Origin: UBA349 sp964444115
GTDB lineage: Archaea; Methanobacteriota; Methanobacteria; Methanobacteriales; Methanobacteriaceae
Direction: 5' to 3'
DNA length: 64,000 nt
Assembly (NCBI GenBank): GCA_964444115.1
Contig: CAYUFT010000001.1
Location: 1-64,000 of the forward strand
Shown here: positions 37,138-46,142 of the stretch, piece after piece
Layout: each line of letters opens with the position of its first letter
How positions within the stretch are numbered: the first letter of the stretch is position 1
Notes under the pieces: model-generated
The model's database searches: none
Seen by the model: only the letters and a program-made list of their open reading frames with translations
What the model was told of the DNA's origin: nothing
Translations under genes and position numbers: made by a program

Positions 37138-37611
37138 TTATTTATAGTACTTACCAGTACATTCTTCAATTTCTATTTCTATAATACTGGTTCCTCGGAG
37201 GGCCTTTTCTGGAAAATCAATTCCTTCCAGGTGGGGGGTGTATTTGGCCACTATTTTATTTAGGATATCTATTTTTAATTCAACGTCGTCTCTGATAATT
37301 GATGCTTTTCCCATTATTACCACGCTTTCGTATTCGGTATTCACATCACATGGTGCATCATCTAAGATGATGAGGCCTTTCATAATGAAAGTTTCAAAAC
37401 ATACTTTTTCATTAGCTAAAATATTGCTTATTTTCTGGCCTCGGGGTAGGCCGTGGATGAAAATCTGGTTATCATGGTAGATGAAGTGTACTGGTAAAAC
37501 GTAAGGGTATCCCTTTTCATTTATGGTGGCTAGGTTTCCTACAAGTGTTGTATCCAAGACTTCGGTTATTTGTTCTTCACTTAAGGGATGTTTTTTCATT
37601 CTATATTGCAT
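37138..37611 (-). CDS. Pyridoxamine 5'-phosphate oxidase-like FMN-binding protein
   Basis: A 157-residue split-barrel protein of the NimA/PNPOx-like group: NLATINEKGYPYVLPVHFIY and FIHGLPRGQKISNI are the usual motifs for FMN binding and the turn region. The C-terminal GTSIIEIEIEECTGK matches the family. Likely a flavin oxidoreductase of unknown substrate. It lies upstream of the cyclase gene in the same orientation (82 bp gap), but a link to the lasso pathway is unproven. Confidence 0.78.
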   Translation of the reverse strand: MQYRMKKHPLSEEQITEVLDTTLVGNLATINEKGYPYVLPVHFIYHDNQIFIHGLPRGQKISNILANEKVCFETFIMKGLIILDDAPCDVNTEYESVVIMGKASIIRDDVELKIDILNKIVAKYTPHLEGIDFPEKALRGTSIIEIEIEECTGKYYK

Positions 37612-37901
37612 AGTACTTACTTCCTTGAATTTAAAATTACTTAGATTCCAATTTGATAAACTATTTTTCAGATTATCAACTTTATTCTAGAATACTGTTC
37701 ATATTTTTTAAAAATAGCTATTTCTATTCAAGTATATTTAAAGATTTTTGTACTATTTTGTTCATTTAAAAGATTATGTTTAAAAAAATTTATTTAGATA
37801 ATCAGTTGAAAATATTTAAAAAAAGCAATATGAAGTAAAATAAATATTAAAATAAGTATATAATTGAATTTCAGGATTTTAGGCCACTTTAATGGCTTCA
37901 A

Positions 37902-38486
37902 TTAGATTTGATTATTTATAAAAAATTCTAGATTCCCCAGCATAATTATTTTCGGCCCAGTTAATACATTAGAAATAAATGGATCTTCTTCTTTTATTCT
38001 TTGGTTAAACTCTTCTTTACTGAATAAAACATAATTTATTTCTCTTGATAATGTTTCTTCTAGTTTTGAAAGTTCTTTTATTAATGGATCTTCTTTTATA
38101 TCTCCGACAAGAAAAATATCCAGATCACTATCCATTGTATCTTCTCCGGAGGCAAAAGAACCATAGATAAAGGCCAGTTCGATGTTACCTAAATTTATTA
38201 AATCGTCCTTTATAACTTTGGAGACGCCTTCAGTTTTTAAAATAATGCTTTTTAGTTCGGGATATATGGAAAAATCCTTATTTATAGAGTAATATTTCAT
38301 ATTCCCTTTATTTTTACTTACTAATAGTCCAATATTTTCTAAATTGGATAATTCTCTTCTAACTGCATTAATATTTTCATCTATTCTTCGAGTAATCTCT
38401 CTTATAAATAATTCAGTATCAGGATTCATTAAAAATAATGTTAAAATTTTAACCCGGGTTTTGGATGTGAAAAGTTTATTTAGCAT
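37902..38486 (-). CDS. ArsR-like HTH fused to a minimal nucleotidyltransferase
   Basis: A 194-residue protein. Residues 1-75 form a winged helix-turn-helix (TKTRVKILTLFLMNPDTELFIREI-like start, NAVRRELSNLENIGLL). From about 105, GSFASGEDTMDSDLDIFLVG is the GSxxxG...DxD catalytic signature of MNT-type nucleotidyltransferases. Such fusions occur as regulators or antitoxins that may be AMPylating enzymes. The start codon lies at the edge of a phased array of TTGTAT motifs, suggesting autoregulation. No HEPN partner is adjacent. Confidence 0.78.
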   Translation of the reverse strand: MLNKLFTSKTRVKILTLFLMNPDTELFIREITRRIDENINAVRRELSNLENIGLLVSKNKGNMKYYSINKDFSIYPELKSIILKTEGVSKVIKDDLINLGNIELAFIYGSFASGEDTMDSDLDIFLVGDIKEDPLIKELSKLEETLSREINYVLFSKEEFNQRIKEEDPFISNVLTGPKIIMLGNLEFFINNQI

Positions 38487-38558
38487 TGTATAAAAATTGT
38501 ATTCAATTGTATAAAAAAGTTACTCAAAGGTTTGTATAAAAATTGTATTCAGTTGTAT
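38486..38558 (-). promoter_or_regulatory. Phased TTGTAT array upstream of HTH-nucleotidyltransferase gene
   Basis: TTGTAT occurs at 38486, 38497 and 38507, and again at 38532, 38543 and 38553: two triplets with 11- and 10-bp spacing, 46 bp apart. On the coding strand the motif reads ATACAA. The first element overlaps the start codon, so a bound protein would block transcription or initiation. The encoded HTH protein itself is the natural candidate. Confidence 0.65.
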
Positions 38559-38746
38559 AAATAATTTATTCATTTATGGGGTGGTGTGTAGATATTCGAA
38601 ATGGTATATTAATTACAAAGCAGCTTATAAGAAAAATAAAAATTTGCAGTAATAATTGAAATTAACTGATAATTTAAAAGAGAATTATTATGTGACTTAT
38701 TTACTAAAAAATTAATTAAACCTCTTCCACGGTTTGAAGGTATTCT

Positions 38747-39067
38747 TTATGCAATTTTCATACCCTCTTTCATAACATTGTTTATAAATGGTGTTTTTGT
38801 CTTTAAGTCCTGTGGAAGGAGTACTTTAATTGAAATATAGTCTTCAGTATCCAGAAGCACGTCAAAAGCCAGGCCACTCATTTCTCTCCAGCCTTCTGCT
38901 TCATCACCCGTCCATACAACTAAAATATCAATATCAGAGTCTTCTCGAGCTTCGCCCCGGGCAACGGATCCGAATAGTATTATGCTGTTAATAGAATCAC
39001 CATATTTTTGGAGGGCTCTTTTGACAAATTCATTAACCGCTTTTTTGTATTCTTCTTGGAGCTCCAT
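38747..39067 (-). CDS. Minimal nucleotidyltransferase (MntA-like)
   Basis: A 106-residue protein of the MNT family: SIILFGSVARGEAREDSDIDILVVW contains the catalytic GS and DxD. Size and sequence fit the antitoxin half of HEPN-MNT toxin-antitoxin systems, in which it AMPylates the HEPN toxin. The expected HEPN gene is not found on either side (39139 onward is the histidine kinase; 38487-38746 has no frame). A solitary role or a partner elsewhere is possible. Confidence 0.8.
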   Translation of the reverse strand: MELQEEYKKAVNEFVKRALQKYGDSINSIILFGSVARGEAREDSDIDILVVWTGDEAEGWREMSGLAFDVLLDTEDYISIKVLLPQDLKTKTPFINNVMKEGMKIA

Positions 39068-39138
39068 AATTCATTTTATGTATTAACTTAAAAATAAACT
39101 TTATCCTCATTAAATAATAATTCTTAAAGTCGATTAAT

Positions 39139-42100
39139 TTAAATCCTATTCCTATAACTTATCTCTTTAAATTTAAAGGTAAAACTAGTCCCCTTGGTTC
39201 CATCTATCTTTAAATCAGCATCTAATTGCAGGGATAGACTTTTAACCAGTTGCAATCCTAGGGTCTTACTACTATCTATATCCACGTCCGGGCCTATTCC
39301 CACCCCATCATCACTTACCTTTAATATTAAGTCATCATCAATTTTATTAAAATTAATCTTCAAAGTACCTGTATCCCTACCATTAAATGCGTATTTAATG
39401 GAGTTGGTTAGGAGTTCATTGACTATTAAACCCAGTGGTATGGCTGTATCCAGGTTGATATAGATATCTTCCGCATGGATGATGGGCCTTATTTTTTCGG
39501 TGGATACTCCGTAGCTAAAAAATATGTCTTTTATTAGTTGCTGGAGGTAGCTTCCAAATTCTATCTCACTTAAACTGGTGGACTGGTATAGTTTCTCATG
39601 GACTATGGACATGGATCTTATACGACTCTGACTCTCCTTTAAAACTCTTTGAACTTTCTCTTCCTCTTCAAAATTGACCTGGAGATTCAATAGAGATGAT
39701 ACTATCTGCATATTGTTTTTCACCCGGTGGTGTATCTCCCGCAGCAGTACTTCTTTTTCCTTGATGGATTTTTGCATATTCTCTTCACTATATCTTTTCT
39801 CTAGTAAGTTGGTGAATATTTCCCCCATCAAAATTAAAAGGTCAATATTTTCTTTATCACTGTCCATCTCCATTTTAACCATATCAAAACCAACATATCC
39901 CAGGACCTTCCCATGAATCTTCATGGCCACCGCAGTCATGGATTGAGTATCCTTGGATAATAATAATTTCCTTTCAAATTTAGCTTCATCTGGCAGGTTT
40001 TTCACCGATTTAATGTGGAGCTGCCCCTTACTTTTAAGTTTTCTCAGGCTCCATCTAAAGAATGGTTTTTCCAGATTCTGCAGATTATCAATTTGCGGTG
40101 CTATACCTGGTGCACACCACTCATGGGTGTTACTTAAAAGATCACCCTCAGGGTTTAATTGGAATAAATAGCTTCTATCTACTTGTTTGAATTCACCAAT
40201 TCTTTGCAATGCTTCATTTATGGCTTCATCCACCATTTCTGGTTTTTTGTTGATGAAATTCTTGGAAATATCCATTAATAGGCTTTCCAGTTTTAAACGA
40301 TACTCAATTTCTTTTTCAATTCTTTTTTGTTCACTTATATCTCGCAGAGACCCTTCCACACCTATAATTTCTCCTTTTTTATTATGTCTAAGGTGGGCGT
40401 TTATGGAAACATAAAAGTTATCATTTACATCATTTTTTAGCCGGACCTCGTAATAGTCTACTTCGCCTTTTTCTTTTATCTGCTTTAATAATTCTTGGCG
40501 GTCCTGGGGATGATAGTACCATGATTCAATATGGGAACCAATCATTTTATCCCTATCAAATCCTGTGTAACGGTTGATAGATGGGCTGATATCTATTATT
40601 TTCCCCTGATTATCAGCCTGATAGAGCACGTCCTGTACATTTTCAAATATTTCCCGGTATTTCTTTTCACTCTCTTCCAGTTTTTTCTGGGCCTCTTTTA
40701 AGGGGGTGATGTCCACTACTGAAACCACGTATTCGTCCAGAAATGGGATATGGTCCACCATGATTTGGGAGAGATGCGCATCTCCATTATTATCAATTAA
40801 TCTGGTTTCATAGGTATTAGGGGCTTTTTCCGGATTTTTTTGACGCATTTTATTATATTTAACCATGCGGGGCACATCTTCGGGGTGGGCAAAATCCATC
40901 CAGGTCTTTTTAAACTCCATTTCTTCCTTAGAACTATTTAAAAATTCCTCCATTTTATGATTTACCAGGGTAAAAAAACCTTTTTTATTAAATATCCCGG
41001 TGGGAACTCCTGTATTTTCAAATAGGGTTCTATATAATGATTCTGATTCCCGGAGCGATTTCTGGATTTCTTTAATTTCACTGATATTGCGAATAATGGC
41101 CAGTACTTCCTTAGAATTTAATTTTGTTAAACGAGCCTCAAAATAATTAATATCTCCTTCAATCTCTAATTCGTATTCAAATTTTTCGCTGACCGATTTA
41201 TCAATAGTATTTTTAATCTTACTCATTACTAATTCCAGATAATGGGGGGTTAGATTTAGTTGAGAGACATTGCTTCCTACAATTTTTTCCGGAGGAAATG
41301 CCAGGTAGTCATTGTGGTCTGATTTAAAATCTATAAAGGTACCATCCTTTTGTATGATAAACATAATATCTGGTATGGCCTCCAGGATGGCTCTGCTTTT
41401 ATGTTCACTTAGTTTTAAAGCATCTTCAGTTTTCTTGCGAGAAGTAATATCTGAGAATCTGAATAAACGACCTACCTGAACGTCATAGTGATCATAGATT
41501 TCTGAAATATCTAGTTGAAGCCATAAATTATAGTCCTTTAAAAATATTTCATCATCACCACTCGAATCATGGTAATAGGATTTAAGTTCGGGAAAATTCT
41601 TTAAAACCTCATTAACATCTTTACTTAGATCATCACCAGTTATATCAAGCATACTTGCGGCAGGATTAACTTCTATCAAGTGGTGATTAGTATCAAATAT
41701 CATTACCCCATTTTTAATATTACGCAGGAGCATATCATGGGCTATTTGGTTAATATTTAGTAAATTATAGCGGAAAATCCCTAAAAATAATAGTATTATG
41801 GAAAAGCTTAAGCCAAAGGGAGTTATGTCCAAACCAGGAATGGGAGATAATCCTGAAGCATATATTAAACTGAAAATTAAGGGTATCAACCCACTTAAAA
41901 TTAATATATAAAATTTTTGTTTATTTTTTTTATCTTCGGTTCGTATTTTCTGGCTTAAAATTATGGTTCCTATTAATAATAGGCTGTAACTGTAGAAGAT
42001 ATTAATATAAAATAAGGGGCCCTGTTCATATAGTAGTAGTGCTCCTGGAGCATTAGAAACCGGGGTGATACTGGGCCATATAAGACCGTGCCAGGCATTG

Positions 42101-42450
42101 GTTAAGGCCATAATAGTAATAATAAAGGGAGTTAATAGTAGAAGTCCCACAGTTAGGGGTTTAAAATACTTATCATATTTAGTAAAGCTCATGACTAAAA
42201 GAAACCAGAAAGTAGCGACCATGGTGGAACCCATATAAGTTATCTGGGTCCACATAATCTGGTGACTAGCATCTGAACTTAATAGTGACAGGCCGGATCC
42301 CATATACCACAAAAATACGCATAAGGTTAAACCTATAAAATAAGTATTGAAACGGGTAAATGGCCGGTGATAGCTGCGGAAGGTAAGAGATAGAGTTCCC
42401 ATCGCAAATAACAATAAAATGATTCCTAATGCCGAGTATTGCTCATTCAT
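39139..42450 (-). CDS. Membrane sensor histidine kinase (7TM-PAS-GAF-HisKA_2)
   Basis: An 1,103-residue kinase. Residues 1-225 carry seven membrane segments of the HisK_7TM type. Four PAS-like domains follow (roughly 245-700, including DVLYQADNQGKIIDISPS). A GAF-like domain is at about 720-880. The HisKA_2 phosphoacceptor is LLREIHHRVKNNMQIVSSLLNLQ near residue 900, and a HATPase_c domain ends with DDGVGIG and TKGTSFTFKF. This HWE/HisKA_2 architecture is common in Methanobacterium. No response regulator lies beside it, so the partner is unknown. It separates the cyclase from the B1 and B2 genes. Confidence 0.88.
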   Translation of the reverse strand: MNEQYSALGIILLLFAMGTLSLTFRSYHRPFTRFNTYFIGLTLCVFLWYMGSGLSLLSSDASHQIMWTQITYMGSTMVATFWFLLVMSFTKYDKYFKPLTVGLLLLTPFIITIMALTNAWHGLIWPSITPVSNAPGALLLYEQGPLFYINIFYSYSLLLIGTIILSQKIRTEDKKNKQKFYILILSGLIPLIFSLIYASGLSPIPGLDITPFGLSFSIILLFLGIFRYNLLNINQIAHDMLLRNIKNGVMIFDTNHHLIEVNPAASMLDITGDDLSKDVNEVLKNFPELKSYYHDSSGDDEIFLKDYNLWLQLDISEIYDHYDVQVGRLFRFSDITSRKKTEDALKLSEHKSRAILEAIPDIMFIIQKDGTFIDFKSDHNDYLAFPPEKIVGSNVSQLNLTPHYLELVMSKIKNTIDKSVSEKFEYELEIEGDINYFEARLTKLNSKEVLAIIRNISEIKEIQKSLRESESLYRTLFENTGVPTGIFNKKGFFTLVNHKMEEFLNSSKEEMEFKKTWMDFAHPEDVPRMVKYNKMRQKNPEKAPNTYETRLIDNNGDAHLSQIMVDHIPFLDEYVVSVVDITPLKEAQKKLEESEKKYREIFENVQDVLYQADNQGKIIDISPSINRYTGFDRDKMIGSHIESWYYHPQDRQELLKQIKEKGEVDYYEVRLKNDVNDNFYVSINAHLRHNKKGEIIGVEGSLRDISEQKRIEKEIEYRLKLESLLMDISKNFINKKPEMVDEAINEALQRIGEFKQVDRSYLFQLNPEGDLLSNTHEWCAPGIAPQIDNLQNLEKPFFRWSLRKLKSKGQLHIKSVKNLPDEAKFERKLLLSKDTQSMTAVAMKIHGKVLGYVGFDMVKMEMDSDKENIDLLILMGEIFTNLLEKRYSEENMQKSIKEKEVLLREIHHRVKNNMQIVSSLLNLQVNFEEEEKVQRVLKESQSRIRSMSIVHEKLYQSTSLSEIEFGSYLQQLIKDIFFSYGVSTEKIRPIIHAEDIYINLDTAIPLGLIVNELLTNSIKYAFNGRDTGTLKINFNKIDDDLILKVSDDGVGIGPDVDIDSSKTLGLQLVKSLSLQLDADLKIDGTKGTSFTFKFKEISYRNRI

Positions 42451-42589
42451 AATATAACTTTCATATTTTTAATTTAATATGTAATCTAATGATAATATAT
42501 TTTACTAAAAAAAGGCCATGGAATTCTTTTTAACTGATAATAATGGTTTAAAAATAAATAAAAATATTTTTAATATCTTTTAAGATAAT

Positions 42590-42810
42590 TAGATGAGATT
42601 TTTTTTAATTAATTCTGATTAAATTGGAAGGTTTTTTTTAAGAGGTTAAGATGAAGATTTTAATTTAATGCTGATTAAATTGGATTTATTTTAAGAGGTT
42701 AAGATTAGATTTTTTTTAATTAATTCTGATTTAAATTGGATTTATTTTTAAGAGGTTAAGATTAGATTTTTTTTATTTAATTCTGATTAAATTGGATTTT
42801 TTTTAAATAA
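42590..42810. repeat. Imperfect tandem repeat, about 57-bp unit, four copies
   Basis: Units contain AAGAGGTTAAGATTAGATTTTTTTTAATTAATTCTGATTAAATTGGATTTATT with changes. They lie between the sensor kinase start and the B2 gene end; 42451-42943 otherwise shows no gene. Confidence 0.7.
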
Positions 42811-42943
42811 TAGAGAAATAATTTTTATTTATTTTATGGGAATTTTTTTTAAAATTAAAATCTGATTTTTTAATTCCAATCATTATAAAAATTGAATGTC
42901 TTTGACCAGTAATATCCCTAAACAGCACTTTTGAGTATTATGC

Positions 42944-43363
42944 TTATTTTTCTGTTCCCATATTCATAATAGGAACGTAATCAATCTCTGATTCACCCAA
43001 TATAACTCCACCATCATGTTCTAACCAGGCATGGGCCTCAAATTCTCCTTTATCCCTACTAACCCCGATTTTAATATGGGAATCATATCCATACTGGGAT
43101 AATAATATCTGACCAGCCAGGGCCCGTACCAAACAGGTAGCTCTAGGTGTGAAGCGACTCATCACCTGGGTGGCCCAGGTAATTCGCTTTAATGGTATTT
43201 TATTATTACCACTTTTGTGAGTAAATCCTTTAATTATGCTTTGAATTCGCACAAAAGAAAATATCCAGAGCATTATCCTAACTATCCACAAGGTGGCCAG
43301 GGTTTTAATTAGAAGCCATTTAGTTTCATTATCTAATTTAAGAAAACTGTGGATAATAGTCAT
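42944..43363 (-). CDS. Lasso-peptide leader peptidase B2 (McjB-type)
   Basis: A 139-residue transglutaminase-fold cysteine protease of the lasso_B2 family (PF13471). The catalytic triad is visible as Cys77 in TPRATCLVRALAGQILL, His111 in FEAHAWLEHDG and Asp117. The N-terminal ~45 residues are hydrophobic, in line with membrane association. With the RRE protein encoded upstream it would cut the leader after Lys26 of the precursor. The B1 and B2 functions are split here, as in many non-proteobacterial lasso loci. The B2 gene is 229 bp downstream of B1, separated by repeats. Confidence 0.87.
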   Translation of the reverse strand: MTIIHSFLKLDNETKWLLIKTLATLWIVRIMLWIFSFVRIQSIIKGFTHKSGNNKIPLKRITWATQVMSRFTPRATCLVRALAGQILLSQYGYDSHIKIGVSRDKGEFEAHAWLEHDGGVILGESEIDYVPIMNMGTEK

Positions 43364-43418
43364 AATTGGCCGCTCACTTTATAAGAAATTATAATTTAAG
43401 AAATAGATTATTATTAGC

Positions 43419-43571
43419 TTAGGTAGTTAATGCCTGAATGTAGTTAATTACCTGATTTAGGTAGATAATACCTGAATGTAGTTATTACTGGATTTAGGTA
43501 GTTAATTACTAGAATGTAGTTATTACTGGGTTTAGGTAGTTAATTACTTGAATGTAGTTAATTACCCGGAG
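43419..43571. repeat. 38-bp tandem repeat, four copies, between B1 and B2
   Basis: Units start at 43419, 43457, 43494 and 43532 (spacing 38, 37, 38) with TTAGGTAGTTAATTAC-TGAATGTAGTTA-TTAC as core. No coding function. Confidence 0.85.
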
Positions 43572-43592
43572 ATAACTATTTTATCAGGATAA

Positions 43593-43877
43593 TTATTCTA
43601 AAGAGATCTCTATAAGATTTTTCTCAGCTAGATTGCCCAGTAACTCTATTAAATCCTTCTCACAGACCTCTTCTTCCACATCGTATTCACTTAAAATGGC
43701 CTCTTTAAGTTCTTTAACTGTCACTGGTTTTTGAACAAGATTCCAGATAAAGGCCCCTACTGGATTAAGGCCATAATAAACACCGTCTTTCAGGCCTAAA
43801 ATTACTACTTCATCTTCTAAATCGCAGTGTACTGCTTCTTTGGTTACTGAAATTACTGATAAGTCTGATATAGTCAT
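43593..43877 (-). CDS. Lasso-peptide B1 protein: PqqD-like RiPP recognition element
   Basis: A 94-residue winged-helix PqqD/RRE protein with the family pattern VVILGLKDGVYYGLNPVGAFIWNLVQKP and the C-terminal acidic helix segment EVCEKDLIELLGNLAEKNLI. It should bind the YxxP part of the leader and present it to B2. It is encoded first in a transcript with B2, with SD GAGGAAA ahead of ATG. PQQ synthesis is unlikely: no PqqA/B/C/E genes and the B2 gene is next door. Confidence 0.87.
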   Translation of the reverse strand: MTISDLSVISVTKEAVHCDLEDEVVILGLKDGVYYGLNPVGAFIWNLVQKPVTVKELKEAILSEYDVEEEVCEKDLIELLGNLAEKNLIEISLE

Positions 43878-44558
43878 TATTATTTCCTCGGTGAAGTTTA
43901 ATTAATATATAATAATTGTATGTTCTATTAGTATATTCAATTTTAATTATATTATTTTTGCAAAAATGAATTTCTAAAATAAAAGATGATGATGTATTTA
44001 AAAATAATCAATAATAGATTTTGTTTACTAGAAATTAATAAACTAATTTCAACAAATAATTATACTTATTAATGCTTAAAATCAGGTACCGTAATATATC
44101 GGCATTCCCAAATTACTATGATTTTATTTGACTTTATTTTAATTTAATGCATTGTTCATTAAAAACAATACTAATCAACTAAGTAACAGTACATCATCAA
44201 TCATAAATATTCATATAAATCAAAATAATTACAAAACCAGCTTATAAAAATTTTTGAATTACAAAATAAACTAGAATTTTTACCTTAAAAATAAAAATTA
44301 TCATAGAATTAAAAAGCAAACTGTTGACTCGTGTGTACCCTGGCCAACAGCAACTTTAATTATAATTAATATTTAGTATTATAAATAATTTTTGGGCCAT
44401 TAACATTGGTTTTTATTTAAATTTAAATGCATTATTGCTTTTGTTTAACAATATGGTACTAACCATTTATTTTTATAATCTAAAAATATCATCCTAATTT
44501 AAGAGAAGTAATTTATCAAATAAAGAACTAATAAATAATTAAGAATTAAATTTTTTCA
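43878..44558. other. Intergenic region, no gene seen
   Basis: AT-rich and non-coding on both strands, containing the divergent promoters of the B1 and MFS genes. A GC-richer stretch at 44321-44350 can form a CTGTTG/CAACAG stem. Confidence 0.4.
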
Positions 44559-45953
44559 TTGGATAAACTAAATACCGAATTCTCTTCTTTACTCCCTGAT
44601 ATCATGATAAAAGACACCCGATCATTTGCATTAATTCTAGCCTTCCTAGCTTCTTTCTTAACCCCCTTTGTAGGTTCCTCCATTAACATTGCCCTTCCCC
44701 AAATAAGTCAGGAACTCTCTATAAATGCTATTATAATGGGATGGATCCCCACGGCCTACTTGCTGGTGTTGGCTGTTTTATTAATTCCGGTGGGTCGATT
44801 TTCAGATATTCACGGTCGTAAAAAAATATTCTGGATGGGAATTATTATATTCACCATATCCTCATTTTTAGCTGGTTTTTCCACCTCAGGGGAGATGCTA
44901 TTATTCTTCCGGATAATTCAGGGAATTGGATCGGCCATGATATTTGCCAATGTTAATGCCATGGTAGCCTCAATTTTCCCGGTTATGGAACGAGGCCGTG
45001 CCCTGGGTATAGCAGTCACTGGAGCATATCTGGGACTTTTCTTAGGCCCAGTTATCGGAGGAATTTTAACAGAGAGTCTGGGTTGGAGAAGTATTTTCTT
45101 TTTTAACGTTCCTCTGGGAATAATCACCACTTATGCTGCATCTAAACTTAAAGAAGAATGGAAACCGGCTCAAGGAGAAAAATTTGACATTACTGGTACT
45201 TTTATACTGGGAATTTCCATGGTACTGGTTATACTGGGACTTACCCAGCTTCCAGAGATCAATGGCGCATACTTGTTAACTGCGGGTTTAATAACTGGAA
45301 TAATTTATTATTTCTACCAAAATAAAATTGAAACCCCGGTATTTGACCTGAGCTTATTTAAAAACAGGACTTTTGGATTTAATAGCCTGGCCACTCTTAT
45401 CAGTTACACCGCCAGCTACCCCTTAATATTCCTTTTAAGTTTGTATCTTCAATATGCTTTAAAATTAAATCCGGCCACTGCGGGTATTGTCTTAGCAGTC
45501 CAGCCGCTTTTTATAACCATTTTCTCGTCCTATGCCGGACGCTTATCTGATCGCAAAGACCCTTATAAACTGGCCATGCTAGGAATGAGTCTAGTAACCA
45601 TGGCTACATTTGCTCTGGCCTTTATTAATACCCAGATCTGGGAGATACTCATTCTTTTAAGTATGATGGGTATTGGATTCGCCCTATTTGGAACTCCCAA
45701 CAACAACATCGTATTCTCTTCAGTTAAAAAGAAATATTTTGGTGTGGCTGGAGCTTCTTTAGTTACCATGCGAGTGGTAGGTCAGTTAATGGGAATGGCC
45801 TTTGCCCTATTACTTTTGAATATATTTATTGGAGGATCATTTATTGGCCCGGAAAATATCGATCTATTTATATTATGTACTCAGATTTCCCTGGTCTTAT
45901 TTAGTGTAATGTGTTTTTTGGGAGTGGTTGTTACCTGGAGGGGAAGGGAGTAA
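44559..45953 (+). CDS. MFS transporter, DHA2/EmrB-QacA type
   Basis: A 464-residue drug:H+ antiporter-type permease with about 14 helices. Family motifs include the cytoplasmic loop GRFSDIHGRKKIF (motif A), the antiporter motif C-like GPVIGGILTESLGW and LALPxIxxDL-like NIALPQISQEL. The TTG at 44559 has no clear SD; ATG at 44604 is an alternative. Substrate unknown; adjacent to lasso genes but divergent from them, so not clearly the exporter. Its last 44 bp are duplicated after the stop. Confidence 0.83.
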   Translation: MDKLNTEFSSLLPDIMIKDTRSFALILAFLASFLTPFVGSSINIALPQISQELSINAIIMGWIPTAYLLVLAVLLIPVGRFSDIHGRKKIFWMGIIIFTISSFLAGFSTSGEMLLFFRIIQGIGSAMIFANVNAMVASIFPVMERGRALGIAVTGAYLGLFLGPVIGGILTESLGWRSIFFFNVPLGIITTYAASKLKEEWKPAQGEKFDITGTFILGISMVLVILGLTQLPEINGAYLLTAGLITGIIYYFYQNKIETPVFDLSLFKNRTFGFNSLATLISYTASYPLIFLLSLYLQYALKLNPATAGIVLAVQPLFITIFSSYAGRLSDRKDPYKLAMLGMSLVTMATFALAFINTQIWEILILLSMMGIGFALFGTPNNNIVFSSVKKKYFGVAGASLVTMRVVGQLMGMAFALLLLNIFIGGSFIGPENIDLFILCTQISLVLFSVMCFLGVVVTWRGRE

Positions 45954-46002
45954 GTATTATGTGTTATTTAGTATTCTTGTTACCTGGAGAGGAAGGGAGT
46001 AA
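45909..46002 (+). repeat. Duplicated 3' end of MFS gene
   Basis: The final coding bases with the stop codon (45909-45953) recur at 45959-46002, 50 bp on, with several changes and a 1-bp deletion; TTGTTACCTGGAG and GGAAGGGAGTAA are preserved. Confidence 0.85.
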
Positions 46003-46142
46003 TTTTACATTATTAAGTACTAAATGATTCTAAAATCTTTAGCCTAGGCTTAAAAGAACTAGAAAAAAAGAATTATAAGAAAAAACGACTCAACAATATT
46101 CTTTATAAATAAAAAAGTGGGGGAAATTATTTTAATATCAAT

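Noticed and set aside
42590..43571. Arrays of short repeats that might be CRISPR
   Set aside because: Units are direct and contiguous with no unique spacers, and no cas genes are present.
43593..43877. PqqD as part of PQQ synthesis
   Set aside because: No other pqq genes; next to a lasso B2 peptidase.
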